Source: Nitrospirota bacterium
GTDB taxonomy: Bacteria; Nitrospirota; Thermodesulfovibrionia; Thermodesulfovibrionales; UBA9159
NCBI GenBank assembly: GCA_021790195.1
Contig: JAJYIF010000014.1
Location: 24,673-88,672 of the forward strand
Length of the DNA stretch: 64,000 nucleotides
Direction: 5' to 3'
In this document: piece after piece, positions 35,850 to 45,168 of the stretch
Numbering within the stretch: the stretch's first letter is position 1
Layout of the letters: each line of letters starts with the position of its first letter
Notes under the pieces: generated by a model
Database searches by the model: none
What the model saw: only the letters and a program-made list of their open reading frames with translations
What the model was told of the DNA's origin: nothing
Program-made: the position numbers and the translations under genes

Positions 35850-36308
35850 ATGCCGCTATTCGTAGTTCATGAGCATCACGCGAGTCGCCTGCACTTCGAT
35901 TTCAGGCTCGAAATGGAAGGGATACTGAAATCGTGGGCTGTGCCGAAGGGCCCGTCAATGAACCCGGCCGACAAGAGGCTCGCCATAATGGTTGACGATC
36001 ACGCTCTGGATTACGGCTCCTTTGAAGGGATTATCCCTGAAGGCAACTACGGAGCCGGGACGGTTGTGATCTGGGACAGGGGCGAGTTCGAATTGCTTCG
36101 CGGCGGTATCGGGGAAGGCAGAATGGAGTTTTCCCTCAGGGGCAAGAAACTTAAAGGAGCCTTCGCTATGGCCAGGATGTCGGGGAAGGAAAAAGAATGG
36201 CTACTTATAAAGAAAAGAGATTCGTTTGCTGAAGACGGCTTCAATATGAAGACCGTTCTCTCGCCCTCTCTGCTCAAGAAATTCAGAGGTGAAGACCGGA
36301 ATTCCTGA
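35850..36308 (+). CDS. Stand-alone LigD-type 3'-phosphoesterase
   Basis: 152 residues consisting of one PE domain as in the N-terminus of bacterial LigD: HEHHASRLHFDFRLEMEG (metal-binding His and Asp residues), LKSWAVPKGPS, DHALDYGSFEG, IPEGNYGAGTVVIWDRG and GAFAMARM....WLLIKKRD. It removes 3' phosphates or ribonucleotides at DNA ends before sealing. No ligase, polymerase domain or Ku gene is adjacent; a split NHEJ system elsewhere is possible but not shown. Confidence 0.92.
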   Translation: MPLFVVHEHHASRLHFDFRLEMEGILKSWAVPKGPSMNPADKRLAIMVDDHALDYGSFEGIIPEGNYGAGTVVIWDRGEFELLRGGIGEGRMEFSLRGKKLKGAFAMARMSGKEKEWLLIKKRDSFAEDGFNMKTVLSPSLLKKFRGEDRNS

Positions 36309-36325
36309 ATCAAGAAACAACGGCA

Positions 36326-36366
36326 AAGAAAAGGGCGGCAAGATATTCCAGGCCGCCCTCTTCTTT
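36326..36366. terminator. Bidirectional terminator between the phosphoesterase and groL
   Basis: GGGCGGC (36333-36339) pairs with GCCGCCC (36352-36358); A-rich sequence lies left and TCTTCTTT right, so it can work in both directions. Confidence 0.75.
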
Positions 36367-36392
36367 GAACCCTAAACAGACTTCGGTTGCTT

Positions 36393-38027
36393 TTAATACA
36401 TCCCTTCCATGCCTCCGCCTCCGGGCATCGGGGGCATCTTCTTCTCCTCCTCCGGCAGTTCCGATATCATGACAGAGGTTGTAAGCATCAGTGATGCTAC
36501 GGATGCCGCATTCTGAAGTGCGGTCCTCGTGACCTTTGTGGGATCGATGATTCCGGCCTTCATCATGTCTACGTAGTCTTCATTCTGGGCGTCGAAGCCG
36601 AAGTTTGCGTCCTTTTGCGCCTTCACCTTCTCCACCACAACTGAACCCTCCACGCCGGCGTTGTTTACGATCTGGCGGATAGGTTCTTCCAGGGACTTCA
36701 TGATAATCTGAACGCCGATCTTCTGATCATGGTTGTCCAGCTTGAGGTTCTTTAATGCCGAGACACACCTGAGAAGCGCCACTCCGCCGCCGGGCACAAT
36801 CCCTTCCTCCACTGCAGCCCTCGTGGCATGAAGCGCGTCTTCCACCCTTGCTTTCTTTTCTTTCATCTCTGTTTCGGTCGCTGCGCCGACATTGATTACA
36901 GCAACTCCGCCAACAATCTTCGCGAGACGCTCCTGAAGTTTTTCGCGGTCATAATCGGAAGTAGTCTCCTCGATTTGGGTCTTTATCTGCTTGACCCTTC
37001 CCTGGATCTTGCCGGTCTCACCAGCGCCCTCGACGATAGTTGTGTTCTCTTTGTCAACGGTGATCTTCTTCGCTCGCCCGAGGTCCGTAAGCTTTATGTT
37101 CTCGAGCTTGATGCCCAGATCCTCGGATATCATAGTCCCGCCCGTCAGGATAGCGATGTCCTCGAGCATGGCTTTTCTCCTGTCTCCGAAGCCAGGCGCT
37201 TTGACGGCGCAGACCTGGAGCGTGCCGCGAAGTTTGTTCACCACAAGCGTTGCAAGTGCCTCTCCCTCAACGTCCTCTGAGATGATGAGAAGCGGCTTCC
37301 CCATCTTTGCGATCTGCTCCAGGACCGGAAGCAGGTCCTTCATGCTGGATATCTTCTTTTCATTCAGAAGGATATAGGCATCTTCAAGGGTGCACTCCAT
37401 CCTCTCCGGGTCGGTAACAAAATAGGGCGATATATATCCGCGGTCGAACTGCATTCCCTCGACGACATCCAGGGTTGTCGCCGTACCTTTCGCCTCTTCC
37501 ACAGTAATAACACCGTCTTTTCCCACTTTGTCCATGGCCTCTGCAATGAGTTCCCCTATCGAAGAATCGTTATTGGCAGATATCGTACCGACCTGTGCGA
37601 TCTCTTTCTTGTCGACGACGGGTTTGCTGATCTTCTTCAACTCATCGAGAACAACCTCGACCGCTTTCTCGATTCCCCTTTTCAGATCCATCGGGTTCCC
37701 GCCAGCCACGACATTCTTCATACCTTCCCGGTAGATCGCGTGCGCCAGGACGGTCGCTGTCGTAGTCCCGTCGCCGGCCACATCGGATGTCTTGGAAGCC
37801 ACCTCCCTGACGAGCTGTGCGCCCATATTTTCCCATGCGTCCTTCAACTCAACTTCCTTTGCGACAGTAACCCCGTCCTTTGTTATAGTGGGTGCGCCAT
37901 ATTTCTTGTCCAGGATCGCGTTTCTGCCTTTGGGTCCAAGAGTGGCCTTGACCGCATCGGTCAGTATTGCGACTCCCCTCAGGATAGCGCTCCTTGCCGC
38001 CTCATCAAAAATCAATTGTTTCGCCAT
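36393..38027 (-). CDS. groL: 60-kDa chaperonin GroEL
   Basis: 544 residues, full length. Starts [43 protein letters not shown] and [13 protein letters not shown] form the ATP site with the catalytic Asp; the C-terminal tail has glycine-methionine character ([12 protein letters not shown]). Forms the double-ring folding chamber with GroES. It follows groS by 26 nt and is under the same CIRCE-controlled promoter. The ribosome site AAGGAGGACA is good. Confidence 0.99.
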   Translation of the reverse strand: MAKQLIFDEAARSAILRGVAILTDAVKATLGPKGRNAILDKKYGAPTITKDGVTVAKEVELKDAWENMGAQLVREVASKTSDVAGDGTTTATVLAHAIYREGMKNVVAGGNPMDLKRGIEKAVEVVLDELKKISKPVVDKKEIAQVGTISANNDSSIGELIAEAMDKVGKDGVITVEEAKGTATTLDVVEGMQFDRGYISPYFVTDPERMECTLEDAYILLNEKKISSMKDLLPVLEQIAKMGKPLLIISEDVEGEALATLVVNKLRGTLQVCAVKAPGFGDRRKAMLEDIAILTGGTMISEDLGIKLENIKLTDLGRAKKITVDKENTTIVEGAGETGKIQGRVKQIKTQIEETTSDYDREKLQERLAKIVGGVAVINVGAATETEMKEKKARVEDALHATRAAVEEGIVPGGGVALLRCVSALKNLKLDNHDQKIGVQIIMKSLEEPIRQIVNNAGVEGSVVVEKVKAQKDANFGFDAQNEDYVDMMKAGIIDPTKVTRTALQNAASVASLMLTTSVMISELPEEEKKMPPMPGGGGMEGMY

Positions 38028-38053
38028 AAATGTCCTCCTTATCTGTTATAACC

Positions 38054-38344
38054 TCATTTTTCGACTATGCCCAAGATATCTTCTTCCCTGATTATGAGAT
38101 ACTCCACATCGTCCATCGTGACCTTTGAACCCGAATACTTATCGAACAGCACTACGTCGCCCACCTTAACCGAAATGGCTTGGAGCTTCCCGTCGTCTGT
38201 AATCTTTCCCGGTCCCACGGCTACGACTTCTCCTTTCTGCGGCTTCTCCTTCGCTGTGTCCGGAATATAGAGTCCTCCGGCAGTTCTTTCGGTCTCTTCG
38301 GAATACTTGACCAATACCCTGTCTCTAAGCGGCTTAAACTTCAT
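38054..38344 (-). CDS. groS: 10-kDa chaperonin GroES
   Basis: 96 residues: [35 protein letters not shown] includes the mobile loop that docks on Gro[12 protein letters not shown] and [17 protein letters not shown] complete the barrel. First gene of the groES-groEL operon; AGGAGAGCACAGT precedes the ATG. Confidence 0.99.
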   Translation of the reverse strand: MKFKPLRDRVLVKYSEETERTAGGLYIPDTAKEKPQKGEVVAVGPGKITDDGKLQAISVKVGDVVLFDKYSGSKVTMDDVEYLIIREEDILGIVEK

Positions 38345-38376
38345 ACTGTGCTCTCCTTTCTTTTTATAAGATTATA

Positions 38377-38403
38377 TTAGCACTCACTGAACGAGAGTGC
38401 TAA
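38377..38403. promoter_or_regulatory. CIRCE operator (HrcA site)
   Basis: TTAGCACTC, 9 nt, GAGTGCTAA: a perfect match to the CIRCE inverted repeat bound by HrcA, 33 nt upstream of groS. hrcA is not in the window. Confidence 0.95.
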
Positions 38404-38431
38404 TATAATCTTTATCGATAGCCTATGGCAA
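38402..38431 (-). promoter_or_regulatory. groESL promoter
   Basis: On the minus strand TTGCCA (38426-38431), 18-nt spacer, TATATT (38402-38407). The start of transcription would fall inside CIRCE, the usual arrangement for HrcA repression. Confidence 0.65.
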
Positions 38432-38501
38432 GGTCCGATTGTAATAAATATTGGGTAAGATGAAGAGAAAGAGGCAAAAAAGACATTATATTTAGCTTTT
38501 T

Positions 38502-39422
38502 CTAAGAATTTTTAAGCATCTCTTGTTTTCTCTTTTCCATGAAGTCATTGATGGCCTCATTGAAGAAATCTCCGCGGCTCCTGACATCTGCCTGCACTCT
38601 GTTTTCGTATAGTTTAATCCCCTCTCTAAGCTCCGACGCGAACGTCCTGTGAAAAGTATCATTCATTATCGAATCATCAACCCTCGCCTTACTATAGAGA
38701 TAGATATCCGCTATAATAGTCCGCGCAAGCCGTCTTGCCCGTTCCACAGGCTCATTCGCAACAATTTTCTCCTTTTCCATGACCGGCTGCTGGGGCTTCT
38801 TACTTTCTTTCAAGACCCTCTCGCCGGCCGTTTCTCTTTCCGCCGCGGTCTGCGGGACAGGCCTGTCCTCCGCCCCTGAAGGCTCCGGCGTTTTTACCCC
38901 TCCATCTCCTTTCAGAGCCGTTATCTTTCCGAGAAGAAGCTGCTCCATATCATGCTCTTCAATATAGTCGTCGGCATCGTGCAAGGATTCAGGGTCTCTG
39001 CGATATCTCCTCTTGTCGTAGACGGAGGCCATAAGGATGACCTTCATTTCCTTTGTCTCGGGCATAGTCTTCAGGCGACGGCATACCTCAAATCCGTAGA
39101 TCTTCGGGATAGCGACGCCGAGAACGGCAAGGAACGGCAACTCTCTCGTTGCGCTTACCATGGCCTCGATTCCGTCTTTGGCCAAAACGACATTATAGCC
39201 GCCGGCTGTGAGGATCGCCTTCAGTCTTTCCGCAACCCCGGCATCTTCATGCGCCACAAGCACTTTGCCCTTATCAAGGATGCCCGCCTTTGCGGCGGGT
39301 TTCTTTACAATGAGAATCGTACTGCACTTGGGACATTTGAACCGCGTGCCTTCGGGAGCTATTTTTTCATCGCCGACCTTCAGCTTTATCTTGCACTTGG
39401 GACATATTACAACCACCTTCAA
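38502..39422 (-). CDS. Zinc-ribbon response regulator
   Basis: 306 residues. N-terminal MJ0042-type zinc ribbon (CPKCKIKLKV...FKCPKCSTILIV) of ~38 residues, then a receiver-like domain at ~50-165 (KVLVAHEDAGVAERLKAILTAGGYNVVLAKDG). The phosphorylation site segment reads FLAVLGVAIPKIYG where a receiver would have an Asp (vLDvxmP), so phosphorylation is doubtful. The C-terminal 90 residues are helical with ARTIIADIYLYSKARVDDSI, a conserved-looking element. Overlaps the rhomboid gene by ATGA. Confidence 0.75.
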   Translation of the reverse strand: MKVVVICPKCKIKLKVGDEKIAPEGTRFKCPKCSTILIVKKPAAKAGILDKGKVLVAHEDAGVAERLKAILTAGGYNVVLAKDGIEAMVSATRELPFLAVLGVAIPKIYGFEVCRRLKTMPETKEMKVILMASVYDKRRYRRDPESLHDADDYIEEHDMEQLLLGKITALKGDGGVKTPEPSGAEDRPVPQTAAERETAGERVLKESKKPQQPVMEKEKIVANEPVERARRLARTIIADIYLYSKARVDDSIMNDTFHRTFASELREGIKLYENRVQADVRSRGDFFNEAINDFMEKRKQEMLKNS

Positions 39423-40084
39423 AACCTCCTTCTAGGCAACCACAACTTGATCATACTGACACCGAAAAGGAAACCGCCGACATGGGCGAACCAGGCGACG
39501 CCGCCCTGTCCTCTAACCGCTTCCGTAAGAATACCGTTGGCAAATTGTATAATAGCCCAAAACCCGATAACTATCAAGGCTGGCACTCTCACCACCTGCC
39601 AGAAGAACCCAAAAAACAGTATCGTATGCACGCGGGCCCGGGGAAACAGAATCAGATATGCCCCAAGCACTCCGGAGATCGCGCCGCTCGCACCGATCAT
39701 AGGGACTGTAGAATTCGGGTCCATAATCGAGTATCCATACGCGGCAGCCACCCCGGCGAGAAGATAGAAGATCAGAAACCTGATATGCCCCAGCTTGTCC
39801 TCTATGTTGTTGCCGAAGATCCAGAAATAGAGCATATTGCCGCCGAGGTGCAGGAAGCCTCCATGCAGAAACATCGAAGAAAAAATTGTCGTTATGGGAC
39901 TGACCGGCTGATTGGTTTCGAGAGTGAGAAGGTTATGGGGGATGGCTCCATATGACAAGACTATCCACTCCTCCCCCAAAGGAGAAAACAACTCCCACAG
40001 GAACACCACCGTATTAAGGACGATGATCCCTATGGTGACAAAAGGAACTATACTGACAGGATTGTCATCTTTAAAAGGGATCAA
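39419..40084 (-). CDS. Rhomboid intramembrane serine protease
   Basis: 221 residues, six membrane segments. Catalytic Ser133 in IGASGAISGVLGAYL and catalytic His201 in WFAHVGGFLFG; HLGGNMLYFWIFGNNIED carries the conserved Asn. It cleaves membrane proteins within the bilayer. Length is normal for bacterial rhomboids. It is followed with ATGA overlap by the zinc-ribbon regulator, suggesting co-expression; whether they work together is unknown. Confidence 0.95.
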   Translation of the reverse strand: MIPFKDDNPVSIVPFVTIGIIVLNTVVFLWELFSPLGEEWIVLSYGAIPHNLLTLETNQPVSPITTIFSSMFLHGGFLHLGGNMLYFWIFGNNIEDKLGHIRFLIFYLLAGVAAAYGYSIMDPNSTVPMIGASGAISGVLGAYLILFPRARVHTILFFGFFWQVVRVPALIVIGFWAIIQFANGILTEAVRGQGGVAWFAHVGGFLFGVSMIKLWLPRRRF

Positions 40085-40200
40085 TGGTCCTCATCCTCAC
40101 ACGGTAAAATCGCCGCCCATGTTGACGAAACGGCGTACCCGGATGGAGAAAAAGTCTCTCCTTTTCTCCATCCCGCGATACCCCGTTTCACCGAATGAAG

Positions 40201-40282
40201 AACCCCGCAGCAGAACTGCGAGGTATCTTATCGTAAGGAGTTGTTATTTCCATATTCGCTCGCTAACCCCGCAGCAAGCTGC
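40201..40282. repeat. Two copies of an AACCCCGCAGCA element
   Basis: AACCCCGCAGCA occurs at 40201 and 40265, each followed by a partial inverted complement (CTGCGAGG; AGCTGC). It lies in the 234-nt gap between the rhomboid and NuoG-like genes, which holds no gene. Confidence 0.45.
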
Positions 40283-40318
40283 AAAGAATGCGCTCGCTAT
40301 CCGATTCAACGGTCGTGA

Positions 40319-42793
40319 TTATGCCAGTTCGATCTTTATAGCGTCTGTAGGGGCTTCGCCGTTAAGTGAAGGATGTGTCAGTGCATTCACGTTGGCGTGC
40401 GGAAAGTGTGCCGGAGCAAAGACGGCGCCCTCGGGCATTTCCTCAGAAAGCATCGCCTTCAAATAAACTTCTCCCCTCCTGGAAATCACCTTAACAAAGC
40501 TTTCATCATGAATATTGTACTTTTTCGCATCCTCCGGGTTTATCTGAAGGTATGCATCCGAAACCACGGACCCGAGATTCTTTGAAAGAATCGATAAGGC
40601 CCCGGAGTGCTGCAGGAGGTTTGAGGTGATGAGGAGTATAGGATACTCCTTATCGGCATTCTCCGATATTTCGTGTTTGACCGGATTGAAGACAGGCCTT
40701 TTCTTGTCGTCTGCAGCTCCGGCTATCTTTTCCATCATCGAGGTCCTGACTTCCGAAAGGTCTTTCTCTCCTAATTCTTTATTCATGATCCTCGCGAGGT
40801 TCCTGAATATCTTCCAGTCGGGTACTGACTGCCCCGTCTCCGCAAGAAGCTTCGGGACCCTCTGGAGGTCCCCTGTGGCAGTCATAAAGGTGCCCTCTTT
40901 TTCCGCCCAACTACAGGCAGGGAGCACAACGTCGGCAAGTTTGGCGGTGTCTGTAAGGGAGATGTCCTGCACAACAAGGAAATCCAATCCCTTCAACGTC
41001 TTTTCGACTGTCGAGACGTCCTTAAAGCTGATCAGAGGGTTTTCACCCATAATATAGAGGGCCTTGACAGCGTCGGGCTTGTAGAGCATTTCACGCGCGT
41101 CCTTCCCCCCTGAAAGTGGTCTTACTCCCACCTTCCACATGCCCAGGGTGTTGGAGAACTCGGCCGGGACCTGAAGGGTGTCTGGGCTGTCACCCATGAG
41201 AATTACAAGATTTGCCGCCGCAAGCAAAGTGTTCATTCCCTTTGTATTCTCCGAAGAACCAAGGGTCAGGACAAGCAGTCTCTTCTTTGCAGAGGCATAC
41301 GACCTCGCCAGACCTACAATCTCTTCCTCGCTCATTCCTGTAAGCTTCGAAACCGCAGAGGGGGTGTAACCCTGAAGGCTCGTCGCCATGGCCTCGAAGT
41401 TCGGGACCGTAAGGGCTTTGTCCTCTGAGGAGACCTCCTCGTCGAGATCATAAAGCCTTTCATCAAGAATGACCTTTGCCATGCCATTAAGCAGCGCTGT
41501 GCCGGAGCCCGGTTTAATCTGAAGCCAGGAGGAGCTGTTTCGGGCAAGCTTCGTTTCTTTTGAGTCCGCTACAACAACCCTGGTCCCGTCATTCCTGGCC
41601 TTTATGAAATTCAACCCCCAGACCGGCATTGTGGAGGTGATATCAGACTCAACGGCCAGGACAAAATCAGACTCGAGGGGAGCATCCCATCTTATGGGCT
41701 GCAGCTCCTTCGCAAAGGCCTTGTGGGCCGCTTCCTGTGCCTTGGCATAGCCGAAGCGAGCAGCCGAATCAATATTGTCCGTTCCGATAACCTCCCTCAT
41801 AAAGCTCTGCAACATATAATTGTCTTCCATGGTGCATCGCTGGGAGCCGATGGCGCCGATGGCAGAAGGTCCATACTTTTCCTTCACCGACATAAGCTTC
41901 TTTGTGATGAATTCAAGCGCCTCTTCCCATGTCGCCGGCACGAGAGCCCCCTCTTTCTTGACCAGCGGCGTCGTCAGCCTGTTGTCGGCATAGATATAAT
42001 CGAAGCCGAATCTGCCCCTGCTGCAGAGATCTCCATCGTTAATGCCGATGCCCTGTTTCCCCCTCGCCCTGACTATCCTCCCCTCTCTAAGGCTGAGGTT
42101 TGTCGTGCATCCGCAGCCGCAGTAGGGGCACACAATGGGGTACTCCTCCATAAACCAGACCCTGGCTCTAAACCTGTATGGTTTGCTCCCGAGCGCGCCG
42201 ACCGGGCAGGCATCGATACATTGACCGCAGAACTCGCAATCAAGAGTTTCTTCGAAGGCAGGGCTTATTTTCGACCTGAATCCCCTGCCGATAAGGTTTA
42301 TCGCGCCTACGCCCTGATGGTCATAACAGACCCTTACACACTTGCCGCATAATATGCACCTGTTCGGGTTCCGTTCCACGAGGGGCGCCGCGATGCTTTC
42401 GGGCTCGTGCTTGCGTTCTCCAACGAACCTGGACTCGGAAGGGCCATATTTAAAGGCGAGGTCCTGGAGCTGACATTCCCCGGCCTTATCGCAAATAGGA
42501 CAGTCGAGAGGGTGGTGAATAAGGAGCAGCTCGAGCACCGTCTTTCTCGCCTTATGGAGCTTCGGCGTCTCGGTATAGACGACCATCCCGTTTTCAGCCG
42601 GAGTGGAACATGCAGCGAAAAGCCTCTTCTGCCCCTCCACCTCAACCACGCAAAGCCTGCAGCCGCCGTAGGGTCTCAGTCTTTTGTCATAGCAGAGATT
42701 GGGTATATATATATCATTCTTCTTTGCGGCCTGAAGTATAGTCGTACCCGGTTCGACCTTGACGTGTTTGCCGTTTATCGTAAGCTCTATCAT
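40319..42793 (-). CDS. NuoG-like iron-sulfur/molybdopterin oxidoreductase subunit
   Basis: 824 residues. N-terminal [2Fe-2S] domain (Cys34, 45, 48, 62), His-Cys3 [4Fe-4S] site (His94, Cys98, 101, 107), two [4Fe-4S] ferredoxin clusters (Cys146-156; Cys186-196), then a molybdopterin-oxidoreductase fold with its own [4Fe-4S] motif (CPYCGCGC...LCSRG, 222-257) and a C-terminal dinucleotide-binding domain. Where formate dehydrogenases have Cys or Sec followed by His, this protein has Gly348-Tyr349 (NIDSAARFGYAKA), so the Mo-site chemistry of FDH is not expected; it resembles NuoG. It is last in a cluster with HydB- and NuoE-like partners. Confidence 0.88.
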   Translation of the reverse strand: MIELTINGKHVKVEPGTTILQAAKKNDIYIPNLCYDKRLRPYGGCRLCVVEVEGQKRLFAACSTPAENGMVVYTETPKLHKARKTVLELLLIHHPLDCPICDKAGECQLQDLAFKYGPSESRFVGERKHEPESIAAPLVERNPNRCILCGKCVRVCYDHQGVGAINLIGRGFRSKISPAFEETLDCEFCGQCIDACPVGALGSKPYRFRARVWFMEEYPIVCPYCGCGCTTNLSLREGRIVRARGKQGIGINDGDLCSRGRFGFDYIYADNRLTTPLVKKEGALVPATWEEALEFITKKLMSVKEKYGPSAIGAIGSQRCTMEDNYMLQSFMREVIGTDNIDSAARFGYAKAQEAAHKAFAKELQPIRWDAPLESDFVLAVESDITSTMPVWGLNFIKARNDGTRVVVADSKETKLARNSSSWLQIKPGSGTALLNGMAKVILDERLYDLDEEVSSEDKALTVPNFEAMATSLQGYTPSAVSKLTGMSEEEIVGLARSYASAKKRLLVLTLGSSENTKGMNTLLAAANLVILMGDSPDTLQVPAEFSNTLGMWKVGVRPLSGGKDAREMLYKPDAVKALYIMGENPLISFKDVSTVEKTLKGLDFLVVQDISLTDTAKLADVVLPACSWAEKEGTFMTATGDLQRVPKLLAETGQSVPDWKIFRNLARIMNKELGEKDLSEVRTSMMEKIAGAADDKKRPVFNPVKHEISENADKEYPILLITSNLLQHSGALSILSKNLGSVVSDAYLQINPEDAKKYNIHDESFVKVISRRGEVYLKAMLSEEMPEGAVFAPAHFPHANVNALTHPSLNGEAPTDAIKIELA

Positions 42794-42799
42794 GGTACT

Positions 42800-44683
42800 C
42801 TATTCCTCCTTTCCGGCGAGAGATGCTATCTCCACATTCTTAAGGGGTTCCTGAGGAGGGAGGTTCTTCAGAGTCTCCCTCATACTCCTCGGTCCGATCT
42901 GGACCGAGCCGAACTTGCATACCTCATAGCACGAGCGGCACTGGATACAGAGGGACTGGTCGATCCTGTGAGGCACCTTCTTTTCGCCGGTAATAGCTTT
43001 CTGCGGGCACGCCCTCTTGCATACCCCGCAGGCCTTGCATTTCTCCTCATCAATATAAAAGGTGCAGAGCTCCTTGCATACACCCGTCTTACACCATTTC
43101 TCGTTTATATGGGATTCATACTCATCCTGAAAATACTTTATAGTGGTAAGCACCGGGTTCGGCGCGGTCTGTCCCAGTCCGCAAAGGGAAGTCGCTATTA
43201 TGTCCCGGCAAATGTCCTGGAGGAGTTCTATGTCTCTCTGTTTCCCCTTTCCCTCGGTTATCTTCGTGAGGAGATCGAGCATGACCGTCGTGCCTATCCT
43301 GCAGGGAGGACACTTGCCGCAGGACTCCTCGGCCGTAAACTCGAGGAAGAATTTCGCGACACTCACCATGCAGTTAAGATCGTTCATAACGACCATACCG
43401 CCGGACCCGACAATTGCGCCGGTCTGCACAATATCTTCGTACGTGACCGGTGTATCTAGGAGATGCTCGGGTATGCAGCCGCCCGAGGGCCCGCCGAGCT
43501 GGACCGCCTTGAACTTCCTGCCTTTCGGGACCCCTCCGCCGATGTCATAAATGATTTTCCTCAGGGGGATGCCCATCGGGACCTCAATCAAACCGATATT
43601 GCTGATGGCGCCGCTCAAGGCAAAGACCTTTGTCCCGGTCGACTTTTCGGTGCCGAGGCTCCGGTACCAATCGGCCCCGTTCAATATAATCTGGGGTATG
43701 TTGGCGTACGTCTCCACGTTGTTCAGCACAGAAGGCTTGTCCCACAAACCTTTCTGCGCAGGGAACGGCGGCCGTGGTCTCGGCATCCCGCGTTTGCCCT
43801 CGATAGACCTCATAAGGGCTGTCTCTTCGCCGCAGACAAATGCTCCCGCGCCCTGATAAATCTCGATGTCCAGGTTAAAGCCGGTCCCGAGTATATTTTC
43901 ACCCAGCAGTCCGTATTCCTTGGCCTGCGATATCGCAAGCTGCAACCTGTGCACGGCCAAAGGATATTCCGCCCTGACGTAAATATAACCCTTGTTTGCA
44001 CTGATGGCTTTAGCACCGATAATCATCCCTTCGAGAACGACATGGGGGTCCGCCTCCATAACGCTCCTGTCCATAAATGCGCCCGGGTCTCCTTCATCAC
44101 CGTTGCAGAGGATGAACTTGTTATCATCTTTGACCCTCGCGCACAGTTCCCACTTCAGTCCCGTAGGGAATCCCGCTCCGCCTCTTCCTCGGAGCCCCGA
44201 ACGCTTGATTTCGTCAACAACCTGTGCAGGGGTCATCTCTATCAACGCCTTGGCCGCCGCCTGATAACCGTCCCTCGCTATATATTCCTCGATCTTTTCG
44301 GCGTCGACCAACCCCTTGTTCCTCAAGGCCCTGAGGACCTGAAGGCTGAAGAAAGGGATGTCCTTCATCAAGGGTATCGTCTGCTTCTTAAGAGGCTCCT
44401 TGTACATGAGCTTCTGAACGGGACGGCCCTTAATAAAATGCTCTTCCACAATAAGGGGCACGTCGGCCACGGTTACCTTTTCATAGAAAATGTCTTCAGG
44501 ATAGACCGTCATGACAGGGCCTTCGGCGCAGAAGCCGTTGCAGCCGGTAAGGACAACGTTTATTTCGTTCTCGAGACCTTTATTCTTGAGCTCTTCCACC
44601 AGAGCGTTCTTGAGCTTGAGACTGCCGCCCGCTATACAGCCGGTTCCTCCGCATAACATGACACTCGCGCGATACCTTTCCAT
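42800..44683 (-). CDS. HydB/NuoF-like NADH-binding flavoprotein subunit
   Basis: 627 residues, the long HydB type. N-terminal thioredoxin-like [2Fe-2S] domain (Cys11, 16, 47, 51), NuoF core with GRGGAGFPTG (165-174) for NADH/FMN, GAGAFVCGEETAL, SLBB domain, the ESCGKCPPCRIG [4Fe-4S] motif, and two C-terminal ferredoxin clusters (CKACGVCKRACP, CIQCRSCYEVC). This build is typical of NADH-dependent bifurcating hydrogenases and related complexes, not of membrane complex I. Six nt separate it from the NuoG-like gene. Confidence 0.93.
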   Translation of the reverse strand: MERYRASVMLCGGTGCIAGGSLKLKNALVEELKNKGLENEINVVLTGCNGFCAEGPVMTVYPEDIFYEKVTVADVPLIVEEHFIKGRPVQKLMYKEPLKKQTIPLMKDIPFFSLQVLRALRNKGLVDAEKIEEYIARDGYQAAAKALIEMTPAQVVDEIKRSGLRGRGGAGFPTGLKWELCARVKDDNKFILCNGDEGDPGAFMDRSVMEADPHVVLEGMIIGAKAISANKGYIYVRAEYPLAVHRLQLAISQAKEYGLLGENILGTGFNLDIEIYQGAGAFVCGEETALMRSIEGKRGMPRPRPPFPAQKGLWDKPSVLNNVETYANIPQIILNGADWYRSLGTEKSTGTKVFALSGAISNIGLIEVPMGIPLRKIIYDIGGGVPKGRKFKAVQLGGPSGGCIPEHLLDTPVTYEDIVQTGAIVGSGGMVVMNDLNCMVSVAKFFLEFTAEESCGKCPPCRIGTTVMLDLLTKITEGKGKQRDIELLQDICRDIIATSLCGLGQTAPNPVLTTIKYFQDEYESHINEKWCKTGVCKELCTFYIDEEKCKACGVCKRACPQKAITGEKKVPHRIDQSLCIQCRSCYEVCKFGSVQIGPRSMRETLKNLPPQEPLKNVEIASLAGKEE

Positions 44684-44700
44684 TTCTCCTCCTAATAGAA

Positions 44701-44772
44701 CAGTAACAAGCTACAAGTAACGAGCGATAAATTTCTTCCTTCTTCTGACTTGTTACTCATGACCCGTGACTG
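44701..44772. repeat. Palindromic repeat, copy 3, in the oxidoreductase cluster
   Basis: CAGTAACAAGCTACAAGTAA and CGAG face GACTTGTTACTCATGACCCG and TGACTG across an A/T- and CTT-rich centre. Located between the HydB-like and ferredoxin genes. Confidence 0.7.
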
Positions 44773-44775
44773 CCT

Positions 44776-45159
44776 TCAATATGCCGTCTCGCTGCCCATA
44801 ACAAGGGCAAACCCCTCAACAATCTTCCCGTTTAAGACATGCTCCTGAAAAATCTTTCTTATCTTCTCTTCGTTGAGCTGTACGTATTTCACCGGCGCCT
44901 CGTTTATGATCTCAACCGTTGCCATCGGCTCTTTGCTGCACAACCCCGCGCAACCCGAGGTAGTGACTATAACATCTTTGACTTCGCTCTTCTTGATTTC
45001 GTCAAGCAAAGCTTCCATCACCTTCCTCGCCCCGGCGGCAATACCGCACGTACCCATGTGCACCGTTACCTTGGCCCTTGAACCGCCCTCTCTCAGGGTG
45101 AGAGTCGATTTATATTCTTCTTTTATTCTCTTAAGGTCTTCGATAGTCAATCTCGCCAT
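44776..45159 (-). CDS. Thioredoxin-like [2Fe-2S] ferredoxin
   Basis: 127 residues. A helical N-terminus (LTIEDLKRIKEEY) precedes the thioredoxin-like ferredoxin fold with ligands in MGTCGIAAGA and SGCAGLCSKEP. Such proteins (HndB-like) accompany HydA/B/C homologues in NADH- or NADP-reducing hydrogenase operons and pass electrons or stabilise the complex. It sits between the receiver-NuoE fusion and the HydB-like gene, 9 nt after the former. Confidence 0.9.
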   Translation of the reverse strand: MARLTIEDLKRIKEEYKSTLTLREGGSRAKVTVHMGTCGIAAGARKVMEALLDEIKKSEVKDVIVTTSGCAGLCSKEPMATVEIINEAPVKYVQLNEEKIRKIFQEHVLNGKIVEGFALVMGSETAY

Positions 45160-45168
45160 ATCTCCCTC

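Noticed and set aside
38377..38403. Generic inverted repeat or terminator
   Set aside because: Sequence and spacing match CIRCE exactly and it precedes groES.
40319..42793. Catalytic formate dehydrogenase alpha subunit (possibly selenocysteine)
   Set aside because: The Cys/Sec-His position is Gly-Tyr and no in-frame TGA is present there.
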